Below are positions 16,796 through 24,979 of a stretch of 64,000 nt of DNA, in pieces. The stretch is from positions 2,647,001 through 2,711,000 of the forward strand of contig NZ_CP018911.1 of the NCBI RefSeq assembly GCF_004000605.1, given 5' to 3'. Made by a program: the position numbers and the translations under genes. Numbering within the stretch: position 1 is the first letter of the stretch; each line of letters begins with the position of its first letter. The notes under the pieces are model-generated. The model saw only the letters and a program-made list of their open reading frames with translations, did not search any database and was not told where the DNA came from. Source of the DNA: Glycocaulis alkaliphilus (lineage in GTDB: Bacteria; Pseudomonadota; Alphaproteobacteria; Caulobacterales; Maricaulaceae).

Positions 16796-18520
16796 TCAGC
16801 CTCCCGTCAGCCGGGCGATCAGCTGGCGGACATCATCCAGCCGGCCGGCAATCGCCGTTCCTGACAGGGCCGCAGCACTCTGCAGCAACTCCATCGGTTC
16901 GCCATCACCGCCGCGGCGCAGGGCGGTGATGGAGTATTTGAACACGTCCGGCTCGCAATGGCCCCCGGTTTGCGGGGCCACCGCGTAGAACTGTCCCAGC
17001 TCACCTGTATTGGTGTGCAGGATGCAGCGCTCTTCCGGGCTCAAGGACAGCCATATCAGCGCCCGGAAATCGTCCATGGCAGGGCCGGCATAGTCCGAAT
17101 GGCCAAGCCCGCGCCCGCCTGCCGCTGTGGTGTCCACCGTGCTGAGGCCCGCAACCACAACCGGGTAGGGCGGGCTGGAATCGCCAGCGCGCGCATTGCC
17201 GCCATTGATCCGGCGCGACAGCAGCAGGGCGCGGTCACGGCTGGAGGCATACAGCGTCATGCCGCTGGCCAGATGATCGATGCGCGGCAGCAGGTCCATG
17301 AACTCCTCAGCATCCACGTCCGGCGAGGCCCATACGACCTGATCAAAGAGCGGTTCGGGCGGGTTGGGATAGGTCTCGGCCAGCTGATCAAGGGCGCGCG
17401 CCAGAAAGCGGTTGCCCATCGAATGCGCGACGATATGGATGCGGTCCGCATTCGCGCCATTCATGAGCAGGTAGAGATAGTCCACAAGATCGCGGATATT
17501 GGCGTCATTCACCTCGCGCCCGTCGGCAAGATAGCCCAGCAATGACGCCCGCGACGGCCAGGAATAGAGCGCTGGCACCCCGTCAATCTCCAGATCGACT
17601 GCGAGCTGCGCCGCACGCTCCGCCGCGCCGCGAAAGTCTGAATTGAAGCCATGAATGAAGACGAGCAGCTCGCGCCGCTCTGATGCATCCATCGCCGTGC
17701 CGAGCGCGCGGGTGAAGGCATAATCGTCAGCAAAGGGCTCCACGCGTTCAAGGATGAAATAGTCTGCCCGGTACTGGTCCAGATCACCGGGATAATCACG
17801 CCGGCGCGGGATCGAGCCGACCTCGCGATTGCGCGGCACCGAGACGGTGACCACGCCCAGATCCAGCGGCGCTGCCGTCACACCGTAGAAGGCGTTGGGG
17901 TCCTCAGACCCCGTACGCACCCGGTTGGTCCCGTAGAACACCGGCACGATTACATGGTCTGCATCGGCGCCCGCGCCGGGATCGCGCGTCAATGCCTCCT
18001 CGTCCTCGCGGGCAATGCGCGCGCGCAGGACGGCGAGTTCAGCCTGCGCGCCTTCAAGGCTGTGCGCTGTGCCCGCCCCGGACGCCGCCGTCTCGACAGA
18101 CAAGGCTGTCTCCATCAGGTAGAGAAAATCGCGCGCCCGCACGGCGCCGGCCTCCTCCAGCACCGCATAGGCTTCATCGAGAATTTCGCGCGCCCGGTCG
18201 AACCGGCCCTGCGCCATCTCCAGCCTTGCCTCGTTGATCAGCCCATGCGCCCACGCGCCTTCAACCCTGTCGGCAGAGGCAATCAGCGTACGCGCCGTTT
18301 CGTAGGCACTGCGTGCGCGCGCGGTATCCCCGCACTCCGCCTGCCAGTCCGCAAGGTCAAAATAAAGCGCGACCTGCTCTGAAAGCTCCAGCTCCAGCGC
18401 CGCCAGATCGAGCGCCTCGACACGCTCCGGATCGACCTCACAGCCCTGCCCGAGCGCGGCGCCATGCCATGTCAGCATGGCCGCACCGGCACACATCACC
18501 GCCAGTATTCTCATCTGCAC
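16796..18520 (-). CDS. Exported alpha/beta hydrolase (DUF900-type esterase)
   Basis: A 574-residue protein with a signal peptide (hydrophobic 4-22, cut near ALG/Q). Residues 25-140 are helical with TPR-like patterns (ARSAYETARTLI, GRFDRAREILDEAYAVLEEA). The C-terminal two thirds is a DUF900-like alpha/beta hydrolase: VFYGTNR entry motif, LLVFIHGFNSDF oxyanion region, nucleophile Ser367 in IVAHSMGN, Asp in WASPDVD and a candidate His in GLGHSDY. The start is GTG 18520 (GGGG 6 bases upstream) or ATG 18514. It is transcribed against the CHAT operon and divergently from the TPR-CHAT gene at 18709. The substrate is unknown (lipid, ester or acyl-protein). Export and position suggest it belongs to the caspase/CHAT block. 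Confidence 0.85.
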   Translation of the reverse strand: MQMRILAVMCAGAAMLTWHGAALGQGCEVDPERVEALDLAALELELSEQVALYFDLADWQAECGDTARARSAYETARTLIASADRVEGAWAHGLINEARLEMAQGRFDRAREILDEAYAVLEEAGAVRARDFLYLMETALSVETAASGAGTAHSLEGAQAELAVLRARIAREDEEALTRDPGAGADADHVIVPVFYGTNRVRTGSEDPNAFYGVTAAPLDLGVVTVSVPRNREVGSIPRRRDYPGDLDQYRADYFILERVEPFADDYAFTRALGTAMDASERRELLVFIHGFNSDFRGAAERAAQLAVDLEIDGVPALYSWPSRASLLGYLADGREVNDANIRDLVDYLYLLMNGANADRIHIVAHSMGNRFLARALDQLAETYPNPPEPLFDQVVWASPDVDAEEFMDLLPRIDHLASGMTLYASSRDRALLLSRRINGGNARAGDSSPPYPVVVAGLSTVDTTAAGGRGLGHSDYAGPAMDDFRALIWLSLSPEERCILHTNTGELGQFYAVAPQTGGHCEPDVFKYSITALRRGGDGEPMELLQSAAALSGTAIAGRLDDVRQLIARLTGG

Positions 18521-18708
18521 CGATTACCCCGTTTTCAGAGCAAGCCTTGCCCGTGAGAAAGTCTTAGGCAGGAAATACGGGCTGTCGAGCAACATGCATA
18601 AAGCCTGTCTGTCTTTGTCAGGCTGGAGGCAAGGCAAGTATTTGCCAGCTGGCGCGTGCCACGCAATCATGGGCAGGCTGCGGGTGCGCTAGGGGGAGGT
18701 ACCGGCTT

Positions 18709-21633
18709 ATGGCATGTCATCATTTCATGATCTGGGCACTGGGACTTGTCCTGCTGGCCGCACCCGGCCTTCAGGCACAGGAGACGCCGCCACCGCTTGC
18801 CCCATCGATTGTCCAGGCTGATGCGCGCGCCCTGATTGAGGCCGCGGAAGCCATCGACATGGAGGAGGATCCTGCCGGGGCCCGCGCCGCATGGCAAAGC
18901 GCCTACGACACGGTTCTCACGCTTGAAGGCGTGGCGCAGACCGACCGTGCCGCCATCCTCAACCAGCTTGGCTCAGCGATCTTCTATGCTGGCGGGCGCG
19001 AGGAAGCGCTTGGCCTCTTCCGCGAGGCCGCCAGCGTTTTCGAGGCCGCCGGCCCGGACTATCTCGAGCCTCTGGAGCAGGCGCTTGGCAATGTCGCCTC
19101 CATCCTTGGCACGCTGGGCCGGCTGGACGAAGCTGAAGCGGCCACCCGCGACGTGCTCGCCATCCGCCAGCAGCTCTACCCGGAAGATCATGTCCAGATC
19201 GCCCGCTCCTATTTTGAACTGGGCTCGATACTGAATGCGCGTGGCGAGCTGAACGATGCCATCGCGCTGGTCGAGCGTTCGCTGCGCATCCGCGAGACAG
19301 TGCTGGAGGAGGGCCATCCCCATATTGCGATGACGCAGGTGAGTCTGGCGGCGATCCTGATACGCGCCTACCGCTTTGCCGACGCCGCCGAGCTGTCACG
19401 CCGCGCCGCAGAACAGCTCGAGGCCAGCCTGCCGCCCGGCCACCCCTTTATCGGGTTCGCCCGCTCCAGCTATGCCGGCGCGCTCAATGCGTGGGGCCGC
19501 TACGAGGCGGCTGAGCCCTTGCTGCGCCGTATTCTGGAAGACCGGCGCGCCAGCCTTGGCGACGCACACCCGCAAGTCGCCGACACGCTCAATAATCTCG
19601 GCGTGGCGCTGTTCGGACAGGGCCGTTCGGCGGAAGCCCGGCCATTATTCCTGACGGCGCGCGACATTTACCGCAATGCGGCAGGTGCTGAGTCCGTCGA
19701 GGCGGCCCGCATGCAAATGAATGCCGCCGATACGGCGTTTGCGCTGGGCCAGTATGATGATGCCCGCACGGAATGGCTGGACGTGCTGGGCGTGTTCGAT
19801 GCCACAGGGACGGCAGGCCCGGACCGGATCAGGGTACTGGCCGAGCTGGCGGCCCTTGAGGCGCTGGACGGCAATCCGGCGCAGGGCCGGGACTATATCG
19901 CCAATGCGCGGATGCTGGCCGCCGCCTATCTGCCCGAAGGCCATGATCGCCGCCATGAGCTGGCGATCGACGAGGCATGGATTTCGGCCATGGATGGCGG
20001 CACCTTGCAGGTTGTGCCACAGGAAGTGCATGCCGCCATGACGGCCCTCTCCGGCAACCTGGATCTGGCAGATGTCGACAGCGCGCGGGACATGGCCCGC
20101 ACCCGCCAGCGCGCCTTCCGCCGCGCCCTCGACATCGCCTTCGCCGCTGGCGATACTCAAACTGCCTTGCGCTACATGCAGATGGTACACGCCACAGGGC
20201 TCGCTCTCGCCGCAGAGGCAACAGCCCTGAGGGTCAGCAGCGGCGGCGCGCAAACAGCAGACCTTGTCCGCGCCCGGCAGGACAGCTGGCGCGCCCTGCG
20301 TCTGGCCGAGGAAAACTATGTCCGCGTCCGCTCTGCCAGCGCATCACCCGACCCGCAGACACTCGCCGCCGCCCGCGACGCCTACGAGATGGCGCGGACA
20401 GCCATGAGCGGACTGTCACCGGACGGCAATCGCGCCCAAGGGCTGGAGACGCTCACCCTCGAAACCGTGCAACAAATGCTCGGTGCGGGAGAACACATCA
20501 TCGCCTTCGCCTTCACACCCGCTGGCGGGGTCAGCCTGCGTATCGGGCAATCGGACCTGGTAATGGACCGGCTGGCGATTGACCGCGATGCAGCACAATC
20601 AGCACTGGCCATTTTGCGCCCGGCACTGGAGGCTGGCGCCGCAGCCGGGGTGGCCCGGCCATTCCCGGCGGACGAGGCTCACCGTCTCTATGCGGGCGTT
20701 TTCACCCCCCGTCTGACACACGGGCTGGAAGAGGAGGCCGCGCTGTTCGTTCTGGCTGATGGCCCCTACCGTTCCATCCCCTTCCCGGTATTGCTGACCG
20801 GAGAGCCGTCCCGGCCGTTGGACAGCGAGGCGGCCTATGCCGGCGCGCCCTGGCTGATCGCGCGCCATGCGGTGACCACGCTGGCCACCCTTTCTGTGCT
20901 GCGCCAGCGCAATGACGGGCCGGGCAGCGCCGAGCCCTATCTGATCGGCTTCGGGGCTCCGGTCTTCTCCGGTGACACCGGGGCAGAGCCTGTCACGCTG
21001 GCGGCGCTGACGCGCAGCGCAAGCGAAGAAAGCGGCCGGGCTCTGTCCTCCCTTGCACCGCTCCCCGGCGCGCGTGCGGAGCTGGAAGAACTCGCCCGGC
21101 TCTTTGGCGAAGACCGGGCAGACATAAGGCTGGGCGTCTGGGCCACGGAGACGGCCGTCAAATCCGCCGACCTTAACCGCGCCAGCGTTCTGGTGTTCGC
21201 CACTCACGGCCTGTTGCCCGGTGAGCTGGAGACGGTGCTGGAGCCTGCCCTCGCCTTCACGCCGCCCGCACAGCCCGACGCGCTTGATGACGGCCTGCTC
21301 ACCGCGTCTGAAATTGCCGGCCTGCGGCTGGATGCGGACTGGGTCGTGCTGTCGGCCTGTAACACCTTCACCGCTGACGGCACCGCCACGGCCCCGGACC
21401 GGCTCGCGCAAGCCTTCCTCTATGCCGGCGCGCGCAGCCTGCTGGTGTCCCACTGGACGGTGCGCGACGACGCGGCAGCCTACCTTACTGCCCAGACCAC
21501 CAGGCGGGCACTGGCAGGTGAGGCAAGGCCGCAAGCCTTTCGCGGCGCCATGCTGGAACTGATGCGCAACGAGGCGATACCCGGCAGCGCCCATCCAGGC
21601 GTCTGGGGCCCCTTCGCCCTGATAGGCCGGTAA
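18709..21633 (+). CDS. Exported TPR-CHAT fusion protease
   Basis: A 974-residue protein with a signal peptide (hydrophobic core about residues 6-20, cut near LQA/Q). Residues about 40-420 are TPR repeats of the kinesin-light-chain/CHAT type (ALGNVASILGTLGRLDEAEAA, and SYFELGSILNARGELNDAIA with LRIRETVLEEGHPHIA). A helical linker follows (about 450-580), then a CHAT domain with catalytic His833 (FATHGLLPGE) and Cys884 (LSACNTF). It has a strong GGGGGAGGT ribosome-binding site. Its domain order equals that of the separate TPR and CHAT genes at 13663-16594. The C-terminal regions share runs such as DDGLLTASEIA and FYAGAR/LYAGAR. It probably cleaves or senses envelope proteins; the substrate is unknown. 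Confidence 0.92.
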   Translation: MACHHFMIWALGLVLLAAPGLQAQETPPPLAPSIVQADARALIEAAEAIDMEEDPAGARAAWQSAYDTVLTLEGVAQTDRAAILNQLGSAIFYAGGREEALGLFREAASVFEAAGPDYLEPLEQALGNVASILGTLGRLDEAEAATRDVLAIRQQLYPEDHVQIARSYFELGSILNARGELNDAIALVERSLRIRETVLEEGHPHIAMTQVSLAAILIRAYRFADAAELSRRAAEQLEASLPPGHPFIGFARSSYAGALNAWGRYEAAEPLLRRILEDRRASLGDAHPQVADTLNNLGVALFGQGRSAEARPLFLTARDIYRNAAGAESVEAARMQMNAADTAFALGQYDDARTEWLDVLGVFDATGTAGPDRIRVLAELAALEALDGNPAQGRDYIANARMLAAAYLPEGHDRRHELAIDEAWISAMDGGTLQVVPQEVHAAMTALSGNLDLADVDSARDMARTRQRAFRRALDIAFAAGDTQTALRYMQMVHATGLALAAEATALRVSSGGAQTADLVRARQDSWRALRLAEENYVRVRSASASPDPQTLAAARDAYEMARTAMSGLSPDGNRAQGLETLTLETVQQMLGAGEHIIAFAFTPAGGVSLRIGQSDLVMDRLAIDRDAAQSALAILRPALEAGAAAGVARPFPADEAHRLYAGVFTPRLTHGLEEEAALFVLADGPYRSIPFPVLLTGEPSRPLDSEAAYAGAPWLIARHAVTTLATLSVLRQRNDGPGSAEPYLIGFGAPVFSGDTGAEPVTLAALTRSASEESGRALSSLAPLPGARAELEELARLFGEDRADIRLGVWATETAVKSADLNRASVLVFATHGLLPGELETVLEPALAFTPPAQPDALDDGLLTASEIAGLRLDADWVVLSACNTFTADGTATAPDRLAQAFLYAGARSLLVSHWTVRDDAAAYLTAQTTRRALAGEARPQAFRGAMLELMRNEAIPGSAHPGVWGPFALIGR

Positions 21634-21642
21634 CCGGCGATG

Positions 21643-22230
21643 TCAGTTGGTGATCAGGTAATAGGGGATTTGCGCGCCCGTGAGGTTGACCACCTCAATG
21701 GTGAACGGCTCCGACCATACCGGCACCCACTGGCAACTGACCGGAGCGGTGGTGGCAAGCGCCTCGCAGACAGGTTCGCCATCATGACGCCGGATCGACA
21801 GGCGCAGCGTGCCGCTTCCACGTGCCTGCAGCGAAACGCGTGCAGCGCGGCCAGAATGAAAACTGTCGCGCAACAGGGCCGTCTCCCCGGCTCCCACAAT
21901 GCCATTGCGATAGGCAGGGCCGGCAATGCGCCCGCGCGAAGGCGGCACAGTTTCGCCGAGCTCGGCGGCTCTGGCCTGCCAGCGTGCGGCCAGGTCAGCT
22001 TCGCCTTCAGCGGGACGCGCGCCGCTGGCCTCCAGCAGGCTCGCCGCCGCCAGCAATGCTGCGCCATCACCTGCCGCTTCGGCGCGCAAGCCAATGTCGA
22101 GCGCAGCGAATATCTGGCCATCAGGCTCGGCAACGGCAGGCAGGGCCGATACAGCCTGCTGCGACGCACAGCCCGTCATGACCACCGGAAAAACAACGGC
22201 CATCGCAAGGGCACAAAGGCGCTGGTGCAT
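21643..22230 (-). CDS. Lipoprotein paralogue of the exported protein at 10431
   Basis: A 195-residue lipoprotein: MHQRLC start, hydrophobic core, and lipobox VMTGC with acylated Cys21. The mature part has a helical stretch (45-100) and a beta-rich C-terminal domain with Cys155 and Cys166, ending PYYLITN. It parallels the protein at 10431-11114 along its length, with the same 11-residue Cys spacing and the same ending pattern. The start at 22230 is chosen over 22263 because it begins the signal peptide and follows AGAGGGG. It is convergent with the TPR-CHAT gene (9-base gap). Its start codon lies only about 17 bases from the divergent histidine kinase start, so the promoters overlap or lie inside coding sequence. 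Confidence 0.8.
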   Translation of the reverse strand: MHQRLCALAMAVVFPVVMTGCASQQAVSALPAVAEPDGQIFAALDIGLRAEAAGDGAALLAAASLLEASGARPAEGEADLAARWQARAAELGETVPPSRGRIAGPAYRNGIVGAGETALLRDSFHSGRAARVSLQARGSGTLRLSIRRHDGEPVCEALATTAPVSCQWVPVWSEPFTIEVVNLTGAQIPYYLITN

Positions 22231-22247
22231 CGGGGAGCCCCTCTTCC

Positions 22248-23651
22248 ATGATCCCGGACCCAACCTTAGACCAATCCCGCGCGGGGCGGAAAGGTTCGCG
22301 CTTGCGCATTCTGCGTTCCAGCTTCGCGCGCCTGGCCGCCATGATTGCGGCCCTCGTCAGCTTCGCCGCGACAGCCGTCTTCCTGATTGCCTACTTCGCC
22401 TTCGCTTTTGTATCCGACCAGACCCTGCGCCAGCTGGTCGATACCGACGCGGCAGGCCTGGTGGACATATATTCCATCGAGGGCGAGGCCGGTCTGCAGC
22501 GCTCCTTGCAGGACCGGCTGGCCTTCCGGCCGCTGGAAGGCGAAGGCCCGGTCTATCTGCTGGCGGACCCGCAAGGCAGTCCGCTCGTGGGCAATCTGAC
22601 CCACTGGCCGGACGCGTTTTCCCTTGATGCCAGCTGGGTGAACGGCACCTTCACGGTGGACGGCGAGGCCTTGCCGCTGATCGGGCGCGCCTTCCTGATG
22701 CCGCAGGACTACCGGCTGTTCGTCGGGCGATCCACCACCAGCCAGGCCGAGGCGCTCGCCCGCCTGCGCACGATCTTTACCGCCGGCTTCTTCATCACCA
22801 TGACCCTTGGCATTGCCGCTGGCCTGGTCGCGGCCGGCTGGATCATGCAGAGAGTGGAGCAGCTGAACCGCACCTGCCATGCGGTGCGTGACGGGGCCAT
22901 CGACCAGCGTGCGCCTGGAGCCGAAGGCGCCGATGAGTTCGGCGTGCTTTCGCGCAATATCAACGCCATGCTGGACCGGATTGAGCGCCTTATCAGCGCA
23001 CAGCGTGACGTGTCTGACCTGACCGCACACGAACTGCGCACCCCTCTGGTGCGCATCGACCGCACACTGGCAGACGCCGCAAGCGATCCTGAGCGTATCG
23101 AGCAGGCGCGCGAACAGCTCGCCGAGCTGGGCGAGCTCATCAACTCGCTCATGGATATTTCTGCGATCAGCGCCGAGATCGGCGACACGCGCGGTCTGGA
23201 AACGCTCGACCTTGCCGCCCTCGCCCGTTCGGTCACCCCGCTATACAATGACGTTGCCAGCGAAAAGGGCGCCAGCGTGAAGGTGGAAGCCGGCGCGCCT
23301 GTGATGATGCGCGGCAGCCCCGCCCAGCTGGGCCGCCTGATCGCCAACCTCGTCGATAATGCGGTGAAATTCCTGCCCGAAGGCGGGGAGGTGAAAGTGA
23401 TTGTCCGCGCCGGGCCTGTACTGATCGTGGAGGATAACGGCCCCGGCGTGCCGCCAGACTGGCGTGAGCGCGTATTCATGCGTTTCGCCCGTATCAGCCA
23501 TGGCGGCCCGCGCGGTCATGGTCTAGGCCTGTCCTTCGTCCATGCCGTGGCCCGCCGCCACGGCCTCACCGTCGATGTGGAGGATGCCAGGCCGGGATCG
23601 GCCCGGCCCGGCGCCCGCTTCATCGTCCGCAGGGCCGGGGCCACACCTTGA
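22248..23651 (+). CDS. Membrane sensor histidine kinase
   Basis: A 467-residue two-component kinase. Membrane segment 1 is at about residues 29-55, a periplasmic sensor spans about 56-172, and membrane segment 2 is at about 178-200. HAMP follows (about 197-250). HisKA contains the phospho-acceptor His261 in LTAHELRTPL. HATPase_c has the N-box NLVDNAVKFL, VEDNGPGVP and HGLGLSFV. No response regulator is adjacent. The OmpR-type regulator at 7968-8675 is the nearest candidate. The stop codon overlaps the start of the downstream transporter (TGATG). Its position at the edge of the exported-protease block suggests it could sense envelope state or proteolysis products, which is inference. Confidence 0.92.
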   Translation: MIPDPTLDQSRAGRKGSRLRILRSSFARLAAMIAALVSFAATAVFLIAYFAFAFVSDQTLRQLVDTDAAGLVDIYSIEGEAGLQRSLQDRLAFRPLEGEGPVYLLADPQGSPLVGNLTHWPDAFSLDASWVNGTFTVDGEALPLIGRAFLMPQDYRLFVGRSTTSQAEALARLRTIFTAGFFITMTLGIAAGLVAAGWIMQRVEQLNRTCHAVRDGAIDQRAPGAEGADEFGVLSRNINAMLDRIERLISAQRDVSDLTAHELRTPLVRIDRTLADAASDPERIEQAREQLAELGELINSLMDISAISAEIGDTRGLETLDLAALARSVTPLYNDVASEKGASVKVEAGAPVMMRGSPAQLGRLIANLVDNAVKFLPEGGEVKVIVRAGPVLIVEDNGPGVPPDWRERVFMRFARISHGGPRGHGLGLSFVHAVARRHGLTVDVEDARPGSARPGARFIVRRAGATP

Positions 23652-24955
23652 TGCAATCCCCATCGCTTGCCAGCCTCGCGCGCGACTTCACCCGTATCGG
23701 GTTTTTGAGCTTTGGCGGACCCGCCCCGCAGATTGCCATGCTGCACGATCTCGTCGTGGAGCAGCGCGGCTGGGTGAGCGATGGCGATTTCCTGCGCGCG
23801 CTCAATGTCTGCCACCTCCTGCCCGGCCCGGAAGCGATGCAGCTCGCCACCTGGATCGGCTGGAAGCTTGGCGGGATACGCGGGGGGCTGATCACCGGCG
23901 GGCTGTTCGTGCTGCCGGGCGCGCTGATCATGCTGGCCCTCTCCATTCTCTACGTGCTCGCCGCTGACCTGACCCTTGTTGAGGGCGCATTCTTCGGGGT
24001 GAAAGCCGCCGTGCTGGTAATCCTCCTGAGCGCGGTGATCCGGCTGGGCTCCAAGACGCTCAAAAGCCCCGCCACGCTGGCCATTGCCGCAGCCGCCTTC
24101 ATCGCGCTGAGCCTTGCCATACCCTTCCCGCTGGTCGTCGCAGGCGCAGGCCTTGCCGGATGGCTGGCCTCACGCTGGATGGCCGCCGGCCATCACGGGG
24201 CAGAAGCGCACGAAACACCGACAGGCGAGGGCGCGTCGGTGTCCGCGACCGCTGCATCCCTCCTCATCTGGACTGCCGTCTGGCTCGCGCCGCTGGCGCT
24301 GGCTGCGCTCCTGCTTTCGCCCTCCCATAGGCTGGTGGAGGTCGCGGGCTTCTTCTCCTGGCTGGCTCTGGTCAGCTTTGGCGGCGCCTATGCCGTGCTC
24401 GCCTGGATGGCGCAGGCAGGGGTTGAGCAATATGGCTGGCTGAGCGCCGGAGAGATGGCGGACGGGCTCGGGCTTGCCGAGTCCACGCCCGGTCCGCTCA
24501 TTCTGGTGACTCAGTTTACCGGCTTCATCGCGGGCTATCGTCTGCCCGAACCCTTCGGCGCGATGCTGGGCGGGATACTGGGCGCAGCGCTGACCCTATG
24601 GGCAGTGTTCCTGCCTTCCTTCATGGCGATCTTCACGCTCGCCCCTTGGATGGAAAAGCTGAACAGCATCAAGGCCCTGCAAAGTGCGCTCGCTGGCATT
24701 TCCGCCGCTGTAGTCGGCGTCATCGCCAGCCTTGGTGTGTGGTTTGCCGTGCAGATCCTCTTTGCCGATACCGGCTCTATGAGCCTTGGCCCCTTCCGGA
24801 TCGTCACCGCCGACCTCACGACCATCGACCCGTGGGTGATCGCCATTGCGGCCCTGTGCGCCATCATCGCCTTCGGGCTCAAGCGGGGCGTGATGACGCT
24901 TGTCGCGACAGGGCTGGCCGCTGGCCTCGCCCTGTCGCTTGCAGGCGTTATTTAG
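23651..24955 (+). CDS. chrA: Chromate-transporter (CHR/ChrA) family membrane protein
   Basis: A 434-residue, two-module CHR-family inner-membrane protein. The N-terminal module begins with TRIGFLSFGGPAPQIAMLH, the family signature, and contains CHLLPGPEAMQLATW. The second module repeats it as FFSWLALVSFGGAYAVLAWM and STPGPLILVTQF. About 10-12 membrane segments are predicted by eye. Some members export chromate and others have unknown anion substrates. The ATG overlaps the kinase stop codon (TGATG), so it is translationally coupled to the sensor kinase. That is unusual context for a chromate exporter and hints at a regulated or different substrate. It ends at a hairpin shared with the convergent MFS gene. 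Confidence 0.9.
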   Translation: MQSPSLASLARDFTRIGFLSFGGPAPQIAMLHDLVVEQRGWVSDGDFLRALNVCHLLPGPEAMQLATWIGWKLGGIRGGLITGGLFVLPGALIMLALSILYVLAADLTLVEGAFFGVKAAVLVILLSAVIRLGSKTLKSPATLAIAAAAFIALSLAIPFPLVVAGAGLAGWLASRWMAAGHHGAEAHETPTGEGASVSATAASLLIWTAVWLAPLALAALLLSPSHRLVEVAGFFSWLALVSFGGAYAVLAWMAQAGVEQYGWLSAGEMADGLGLAESTPGPLILVTQFTGFIAGYRLPEPFGAMLGGILGAALTLWAVFLPSFMAIFTLAPWMEKLNSIKALQSALAGISAAVVGVIASLGVWFAVQILFADTGSMSLGPFRIVTADLTTIDPWVIAIAALCAIIAFGLKRGVMTLVATGLAAGLALSLAGVI

Positions 24956-24979
24956 GGTCTGTACTCATAACAGACCCTA
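24954..24979. terminator. Bidirectional hairpin between convergent genes
   Basis: AGGGTCTG (24954-24961) and CAGACCCT (24971-24978) form a perfect stem with a 9-base loop. It overlaps the stop codons of the ChrA-family gene and the MFS gene. There is no T-run, so termination would be imperfect or Rho-assisted. Confidence 0.55.

Noticed and set aside
11328-21633. Interpretation as a CRISPR-linked caspase (Craspase) or gasdermin system
   Set aside because: There is no CRISPR array, no Cas7-11-like effector and no gasdermin-like small pore protein. The proteases carry export signals, which does not fit those cytoplasmic systems.
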